Positions 33,699-39,533 of a stretch of 39,533 nucleotides of DNA are shown one piece after another. Each line of letters opens with the position of its first letter. Within the stretch, counting starts at the first letter, position 1. The position numbers and the translations under genes are program-made. Source of the DNA: Saccoglossus kowalevskii (taxonomy: Eukaryota; Hemichordata; Enteropneusta; Harrimaniidae); the NCBI RefSeq assembly GCF_000003605.2, contig NW_003108802.1:1-39533 (forward strand), in the 5' to 3' direction. The notes below the pieces were generated by a model, which searched no databases, was not told the DNA's origin, and saw only the letters and a program-made list of their open reading frames with translations.

Positions 33699-35940
33699 TA
33701 CTGGATTCATAGTTGTAGTTTCAGCTGGACTATTTAGAGGATAGTAGTCATCCTCTTTGTACTGAATTCTTAGTTGTTTGTTTCACCTGAACTAGTAAGA
33801 GGGTAGTCAGTCATCCTCTTTGTACTGAAATCTAGTTGTTAGTTTCACTGAACTAGTAAGAGGGTGGTAGTCATCCTCTTTGTACTGAATTCTTAGTTGT
33901 CAGTTTCACCTGGACTAGTAAGAAGGGCGGTAGTCATCCTCTTTGTACTGAAATTCTTAGTTGTTAGTTTCACCTGGACTAGTAAAAGGGTAGTAGTCAT
34001 CCTCTTTGTACTGAATTCTTTGTTGTTAGTTTCACCTGGACTAGTAAGAGGGCAGTAGTCATCCTCTTTGTACTGAATTCTTAGTTGTTAGTTTCACCTG
34101 GACTAGTAAGAGGGCAGTAGTCATCCTCTTTGCACTGAAATTCTTAGTTGCTAGTTTCGCCTGGACTGGTAGGATGGTAGTAGTCATCCTCTTTGTACTG
34201 AATTCTTTGTTGTTAGTTTCACCTGGACTAGTAGGAGGGTAGTAGTCATCCTCTTTGTACTGAATTCTTTGTTGTTAGTTTCACCTGGACTAGTAGGAGG
34301 GTAGTAGTCATCTCTTTTGTACTGAATTCTTTGTTGTTAGTTTCACCTGGACTAGTAAGAGGGCAGTAGTCATCCTCTTTGTACTGAATTCTTTGTTGTT
34401 AGTTTCACCTGGACTAGTAAGAGGGCAGTAGTCATCCTCTTTGCACTGAATTCTTAGTTGCTAGTTTCGCCTGGACTGGTAGGATGGTAGTAGTCATCCT
34501 CTTTGTACTGAATTTTTAGTTGTTATTTTCAGCTGGACTATTAAGAGGACAGTAGTCATCCTCTTTGTACTGAATTCTTAGTTGTTAGTTTCGCCTGGAC
34601 TGGTAGGATGGTAGTAGTCATCCTCTTTGTACTGAATTCTTTGTTGTTAGTTTCACCTGGACTAGTAGGAGGGTAGTAGTCATCTCCTTTGTACTGAATT
34701 CTTTGTTGTTAGTTTCACCTGGACTAGTAAGAGGGCAGTAGTCATCCTCTTTGTACTGAATTCTTTGTTGTTAGTTTCACCTGGACTAGTAAGAGGGCAG
34801 TAGTCATCCTCTTTGTACTGAATTCTTAGTTGTTAGTTTCGCCTGGACTGGTAGGATGGTAGTAGCCATCCTCTTTGTACTGAATTCTTAGTTGTTAGTT
34901 TCACCTGAACTATTAAGAGGGTAGTAGTCATCCTCTTTGTACTGAATTCTTTGTTGTTAGTTTCACCTGGACTAGTAAGAGGGCAGTAGTCATCCTCTTT
35001 GTACTGAATTCTTAGTTGTTAGTTTCGCCTGGACTGGTAGGATGGTAGTAGCCATCCTCTTTGTACTGAATTCTTAGTTGTTAGTTTCACCTGAACTATT
35101 AAGAGGGTAGTAGTCATCCTCTTTGTACTGAATTCTTTGTTGTTAGTTTCACCTGGACTAGTAGGAGGGTAGTAGTCATCTCTTTTGTACTGAATTCTTT
35201 GTTGTTAGTTTCACCTGGACTAGTAAGAGGGCAGTAGTCATCCTCTTTGTACTGAATTCTTTGTTGTTAGTTTCACCTGGACTAGTAAGAGGGCAGTAGT
35301 CATCCTCTTTGCACTGAATTCTTAGTTGCTAGTTTCGCCTGGACTGGTAGGATGGTAGTAGTCATCCTCTTTGTACTGAATTTTTAGTTGTTAGTTTCAG
35401 CTGGACTATTAAGAGGACAGTAGTCATCCTCTTTGTACTGAATTCTTAGTTGTTAGTTTCGCCTGGACTGGTAGGATGGTAGTAGTCATCCTCTTTGTAC
35501 TGAATTCTTTGTTGTTAGTTTCACCTGGACTAGTAGGAGGGTAGTAGTCATCTCCTTTGTACTGAATTCTTTGTTGTTAGTTTCACCTGGACTAGTAAGA
35601 GGGCAGTAGTCATCCTCTTTGTACTGAATTCTTTGTTGTTAGTTTCACCTGGACTAGTAAGAGGGCAGTAGTCATCCTCTTTGTACTGAATTCTTAGTTG
35701 TTAGTTTCGCCTGGACTGGTAGGATGGTAGTAGCCATCCTCTTTGTACTGAATTTTTAGTTGTTAGTTTCAGCTGGACTATTAAGAGGACAGTAGTCATC
35801 CTCTTTGTACTGAATTCTTAGTTGTTAGTTTCGCCTGGACTAGTAGGAGGGTAGTAGTCATCTCCTTTGTACTGAATTCTTTGTTGTTAGTTTCACCTGG
35901 ACTAGTAAGAGGGCAGTAGTCATCCTCTTTGTACTGGGAT
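33699..35940. repeat. Six-monomer cycles after an indel-rich A-B entry
   Basis: Begins with A and B, then enters an indel-rich patch, then runs as cycles of TTCGCCTGG, GAATTTTTAG, TAGGAGGG (often with CATCTCCTTTG or CATCTCTTTTG) and GAGGGCAG. Within it, three monomers at 34820-35005 are followed by a near-repeat at 35006-35191, 186 bases on, which differs in the third monomer. No other content is seen. Confidence 0.8.
33733..34143. other. Indel-rich patch 4
   Basis: Includes TATTTAGAGG, GGGTAGTCAGTCATCC, GAAATCTAG, TTTCACTGAAC, GAAGGGCGG and GAAATTC twice. The variants in this stretch are also hard to assign, so base-level and order-level disturbance coincide. Confidence 0.7.
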
Positions 35941-35997
35941 TCTTAGTTGTAGTTTCACCTGGACTAGTAAGAAGGCAGTAGTCATACTTTTTGTACT

Positions 35998-36554
35998 GGA
36001 TTCATAGTTGTAGTTTCAGCTGGACTATTAAGGGGATAGTAGTCATCCTCTTTGTACTGAATTCTTAGTTGTTTGTTTCACCTGAACTAGTAAGAGGGTG
36101 GTAGTCATCCTCTTTGTACTGAATTCTTAGCTGTTAGTTTCACCTGAACTAGTAAGAAGGTGGTAGTCATCCTCTTTGTACTGAATTCTCAGTTGTTAGT
36201 TTCACCTGGACTAGTAACAGGGTGGTAGTCATCCTCTTTGTACTGAATTCTTAGCTGTTAGTTTCACCTGAACTAGTAAGAAGGTGGTAGTCATCGTCTT
36301 TGAACTGGATTCTTAGTTGTTAGTTTCACCTGGACTAGTAAGAGGGCAGTAGTCATCCTCTTTGTACTGAATTCTTAGTTGTTAGTTTCAACTGAACTAG
36401 TAAGAAGGTGGTAGTCATTCTCTTTGTACTGAATTCTTAGTTTTTAGTTTCAGCTGGACGAGTAAGAGGGTAGTAGTCATCCTCTTTGTACTGAATTCTC
36501 AGATGTTAGTTTCACCTGGACTAGTAAGAGGGTGGTAGTCACCCTCTTTGTACT
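35998..36554. repeat. Module I, truncated copy (A to H), sister of 26195
   Basis: Matches 26195-26751 at a constant offset of 9,803, including TCGTCTTTGAACTGG at 36294 and GTCATACTTTTTG just upstream at 35984. The match begins near 35940, where an extra G (GTACTGGGATTC) marks the joint. It ends after H, and the next monomer begins the block shared with 13490. Confidence 0.9.
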
Positions 36555-37231
36555 GAATTCTTAGTTGTTAGTTTCACCTGGACTAGTAAGAAGGCAGTAG
36601 TCATCCTTTTTGTACTGGATTCTTAGTTGTAGTTCCACCTGGACTAGTAAGAAGGCAGTAGTCATCCTTTTTGTACTGAATTCTTTGTTGTTAGTTTCAC
36701 CTGAACTAGTAAGAGGGCAGTAGTCATCCTCTTTGTACTGGATTCTTAGTTGTAGTTTCAGCTGGACTAGTAAGAAGGCGGTAGTCATCCTTTTTGTTTT
36801 GAATTCTTAGTTGTTAGTTTTACCTGGACTAGTAAAAGGGTAGTAGTCATCCTCTTTGTACTGAATTCTTAGTTGTTAGTTTCACCTGAACTATTAAGAG
36901 GGTAGTAGTCATTCTCTTTGTACTGAATTCTTAGTTGTTAGTTTCACCTGGACTAGTAAGAAGGCGGTAGTCATCCTTTTTGTTTTGAATTCTTAGTTGT
37001 TAGTTTCACCTGGACTAGTAAAAGGGTAGTAGTCATCCTCTTTGTACTGAATTCTTAGTTGTTAGTTTCACCTGGACTAGTAAGAAGGCAGTAGTCATCC
37101 TTTTTGTACTGGATTCTTAGTTGTAGTTTCACCTGGACTAGTAAGAAGGCAGTAGTCATCCTTTTTGTACTGGATTCATAGTTGTAGTTTCAGCTGGACT
37201 ATTAAGAGGGCAGTAGTCATCCTCTTTGTAC
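36555..37231. repeat. Duplicated block, partner at 13490-14166
   Basis: Constant offset of 23,065 to the partner, ending in the same hybrid GGATTCATAG/GAGGGCAG monomer. It is joined directly to the truncated module I copy on its left and to GAATTTTTAG-type monomers on its right. Confidence 0.88.
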
Positions 37232-37975
37232 TGAATTTTTAGTTGTTAGTTTCAGCTGGACTATTAAGAGGACAGTAGTCATCCTCTTTGTACTGAATTC
37301 TTAGTTGTTAGTTTCGCCTGGACTGGTAGGATGGTAGTAGTCATCCTCTTTGTACTGAATTCTTTGTTGTTAGTTTCACCTGGACTAGTAGGAGGGTAGT
37401 AGTCATCCTCTTTGTACTGAATTCTTTGTTGTTAGTTTCACCTGGACTAGTAAGAGGGCAGTAGTCATCCTCTTTGTACTGAATTCTTTGTTGTTAGTTT
37501 CACCTGGACTAGTAAGAGGGCAGTAGTCATCCTCTTTGCACTGAATTCTTAGTTGCTAGTTTCGCCTGGACTGGTAGGATGGTAGTAGTCATCCTCTTTG
37601 TACTGAATTCTTTGTTGTTAGTTTCACCTGGACTAGTAAGAAGGCAGTAGTCATCCTCTTTGTACTGAATACTTAGTTGTTAGTTTCACCTGGACGAGTA
37701 AAATGGTGGTAGTCATCCTTTTTGTACTGAATTCTTAGTTGTTAGTTTCCCCTGGACTAGTAAGAGGGCAGTAGTCATCCTCTTTGTACTGAATTCTTAG
37801 TTGTTAGTTTCACCTGGACTAGTAAGAAGGCAGTAGTCATCCTTTTTGTACTGGATTCTTAGTTGTAGTTTCACCTGGACTAGTAAGAAGGCAGTAGTCA
37901 TCCTTTTTGTACTGAATTCTTTGTTGTTAGTTTCACCTGGACTAGTAAGAGCGCAGTAGTCATCCTCTTTGTACT
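37232..37975. repeat. Short mixed stretch of cycle monomers
   Basis: GAATTTTTAG, TTCGCC, TAGGAGGG and GAGGGCAG monomers, then rarer forms: GAATACTTAG with GGACGAGTAAAATGG near 37671-37700, and a TTTCCCCTGG monomer otherwise seen near 7620 and 27890. All in phase with the array. Confidence 0.8.
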
Positions 37976-38655
37976 GGATTCTTAGTTGTAGTTTTAGCTG
38001 GACTATTAAGAGGGTAGTAGTCATCCTCTTTGTACTGAATTCTTAGTTGTTTGTTTCACCTGAACTAGTAAGAGGGTGGTAGTCATCCTCTTTGTACTGA
38101 ATTCTTAGCTGTTAGTTTCACCTGAACTAGTAAGAAGGTGGCAGTCATCCTCTTTGTACTGAATTCTCAGTTGTTAGTTTCACCTGGACTAGTAAGAGGG
38201 TGGTAGTCATCCTCTTTGTACTGAATTCTTAGTTGTTAGTTTCACCTGAACTAGTAAGATGGTGGTAGTTATCCTCTTTGTACTGGATTCTTAGTTGTTA
38301 GTTTCACCTGGACTAGTAAGAGGGCAGTAGTCATCCTCTTTGTACTGAATTCTTAGTTGTTAGTTTCACCTGGACTAGTAACAGGGTAGTAGTCATCCTC
38401 TTTGTACTGAATTCTTAGTTGTTAGTTTCACCTGGACTAGTAAGAGGGTAGTAGTCATTCTCTTTGTACTGGATTATTAGTTGTAGTTTCACCTGAACTA
38501 GTAAGAGGGTGGTAGTCATCCTCTTTGTATTGCATTCTTAGTTGTTAGTTTCACCTGAACTAGTAAGATAGTGCTGGTCATCCTCTTTGTACTGAATTTT
38601 TAGTTGTTAGTTTCAGCTGGACTATTAAGAGGGTAGTAGTCATCCTCTTTGTACT
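37976..38655. repeat. Module I copy lacking exactly four monomers
   Basis: The order A-B-C-D-C-E-J-K-L-M-N spans 680 bases, which is 928 minus 4 x 62; F, G, H and I are missing. Several members differ from all other copies (TTTTAGCTGG in A, GATGGTGGTAGTTATCC in the second C, GGACTAGTAACAGG in place of GGACCAGTAACAGG, GGATTATTAG in L). It is the most diverged copy of the module in the window. Confidence 0.87.
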
Positions 38656-39533
38656 GAATTCTTAGTTGTTAGTTTCACCTGAACTAGTTAGAGGGTGGTA
38701 GTCATCCTCTTTGTACTGAATTCTTAGCTGTTAGTTTCACCTGAACTAGTAAGAAGGTGGTAGTCATCCTCTTTGTACTGGATTCTTAGTTGTTAGTTTC
38801 ACCTGGACTAGTAAGAGGGCAGTAGTCATCCTCTTTGTACTGAATCTTAGTTGTTAGTTTCACCTGAACTATTAAGAGGAGTAGTAGTCATTCTCTTTGT
38901 ACTGAATCTTAGTTGTTAGTTCACCTGGACTAGTAAGAAGGCGGTAGTCATCCTTTTGTTTTGAATTCTTAGTTGTTAGATTCACCTGGACTAGTAAAAG
39001 GGTAGTAGTCATCCTCTTTGTACTGAATTCTTAGTTGTTAGTTTCACCTGGACTAGTAAGAGGGTGGTAGTAGTCATCCTCTTTGTATTGCATTCTTAGT
39101 TGTTAGTTTCATCTGAACTAGTAAGAGAGTGCTGGTCATCCTCTTTGTACTGAATTTTTAGTTGTTAGTTTCAGCTGGACTATTAAGAGGACAGTAGTCA
39201 TCCTCTTTGTACTGAATTCTTAGTTGTTAGTTTCGCCTGGACTGGTAGGATGGTAGTAGTCATCCTCTTTGTACTGAATTCTTTGTTGTTAGTTTCACCT
39301 GGACTAGTAGGAGGGTAGTAGTCATCTTCTTTGTACTGAATTCTTTGTTGTTAGTTTCACCTGGACTAGTAGGAGGGTAGTAGTCATCTCCTTTGTACTG
39401 AATTCTTTGTTGTTAGTTTCACCTGGACTAGTAAGAGGGCAGTAGTCATCCTCTTTGTACTGAATTCTTTGTTGTTAGTTTCACCTGGACTAGTAAGAGG
39501 AGCAGTAGTCATCCTCTTTGCACTGAATTCTTA
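38656..39533. repeat. Array continues to the window end
   Basis: B-like, C and E monomers, an indel-rich patch, then the module II order from AAAAGGG through a 65-base monomer, GCATTC, GAATTTTTAG, TTCGCC, two TAGGAGGG (CATCTTC then CATCTCC) and two GAGGGCAG. The window stops inside a monomer. The last full unit has an extra base (GAGGAGCAG near 39499). Confidence 0.85.
38841..38992. other. Indel-rich patch 5
   Basis: Includes GAATCTTAG twice (one T lost), AGAGGAGTAGTAG, TTAGTTCACC, CATCCTTTTGTTTT and GTTAGATTCACC. Most changes are single-base losses or gains in short runs. Confidence 0.7.

Larger units (their letters stand above)
1..39533. repeat. 62-bp satellite array, about 640 head-to-tail monomers
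   Basis: The same unit recurs every 62 bases from end to end with no interruption and no inverted copy. Numbering from the EcoRI site, the consensus has GAATTC at 1-6, TTAGTTGTTAG at about 7-17, ACTAGT at 28-33, AAGAGG at 34-39, GTAGTCAT at 43-50, CCTCTT at 51-56 and TTTGTACT at the end. G+C is about 39%. Frequent length variants are 61 bases (GGATTC start with TTGTAG in place of TTGTTAG) and 65 bases (an extra GTA). Variable sites are shared among distant copies, so monomers fall into about 25 named variants rather than random noise. A period not divisible by three, stops in every frame within one to three units, and the lack of any unique flank rule out a coding repeat. This is satellite DNA of a eukaryote; species and chromosomal site cannot be told from the window. 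Confidence 0.98.

Noticed and set aside
1-39533. CRISPR-like array
   Set aside because: Direct repeats are contiguous 62-base units with no unique spacers between them, and there are no cas genes or leader.
1-39533. Coding tandem-repeat protein
   Set aside because: The unit length is not a multiple of three, the plus strand has TAG stops in most units, and 61-, 62- and 65-base units are mixed freely.
1-39533. Telomeric, rDNA-spacer or microsatellite repeat
   Set aside because: There is no short G-rich telomere unit, no rRNA or promoter-like block, and no unit shorter than about 62 bases that explains the array. TTAGTTGTTAG inside the monomer is only a local near-repeat.
1-39533. EcoRI and SpeI sites as functional elements
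   Set aside because: GAATTC and ACTAGT occur in most monomers because they are part of the unit, and they are lost freely in GGATTC, GCATTC, GAATTTTT, ACTATT and ACTGGT variants. They are useful as a restriction ladder only.

Overview
The whole 39,533-base window is one uninterrupted head-to-tail tandem array: a satellite DNA with a basic unit of about 62 bases and roughly 640 copies. I see no unique sequence, no gene, no RNA gene, no transposon and no change of orientation. The unit is AT-rich (about 39% G+C) and usually carries an EcoRI site (GAATTC) and a SpeI site (ACTAGT). It also carries a short inverted repeat around a GTAGTCAT core. Both ends of the window fall inside monomers, so the array continues beyond it. 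A pure array of this size with layered higher-order structure points to a eukaryotic chromosome (pericentromeric, subtelomeric or sex-chromosome heterochromatin are typical places). The species cannot be named from the sequence. One site in the monomer shows all four of CG, CA, TG and TA, which fits decay of methylated CpG and would favour a host that methylates its DNA.

The interest lies in how monomer variants are ordered. About 25 recognisable variants recur in fixed orders. Module I is a 15-monomer, 928-base unit with five full-length copies (6058, 7794, 26195, 28055 and one cut by the window start), two shortened partial copies (10081, 35998) and one copy lacking exactly four monomers (37976). 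Module II is a 36-monomer, about 2,232-base unit, best seen at 17149-19380. It recurs in full or edited form at 980, 3150, 10700, 14480, 19381, 21489 and 32338. A third pattern is a roughly six-monomer (372-base) cycle that fills 12188-13489, 14978-15721 and parts of 22.9-24 kb, 29.7-31.7 kb and 34-36 kb.

On top of this are long segmental duplications. About 3.4 kb at 5.66-9.03 kb matches 25.8-29.29 kb; 980-3149 matches 17210-19380 at a constant offset of 16,230; 13490-14166 matches 36555-37231; and 26137-26751 matches 35940-36554. Copies differ by whole numbers of monomers (2, 3, 4, 5 or 8), and many junctions are chimeric monomers. This is what repeated unequal exchange and conversion in register would leave.

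The array is clean except for five short patches dense in single-base insertions and deletions (14.4, 16.7, 22.5, 33.7-34.1 and 38.9 kb). These look more like consensus or assembly faults than biology. All open reading frames are by-products of a 62-base period read on the minus strand; none is a credible gene.
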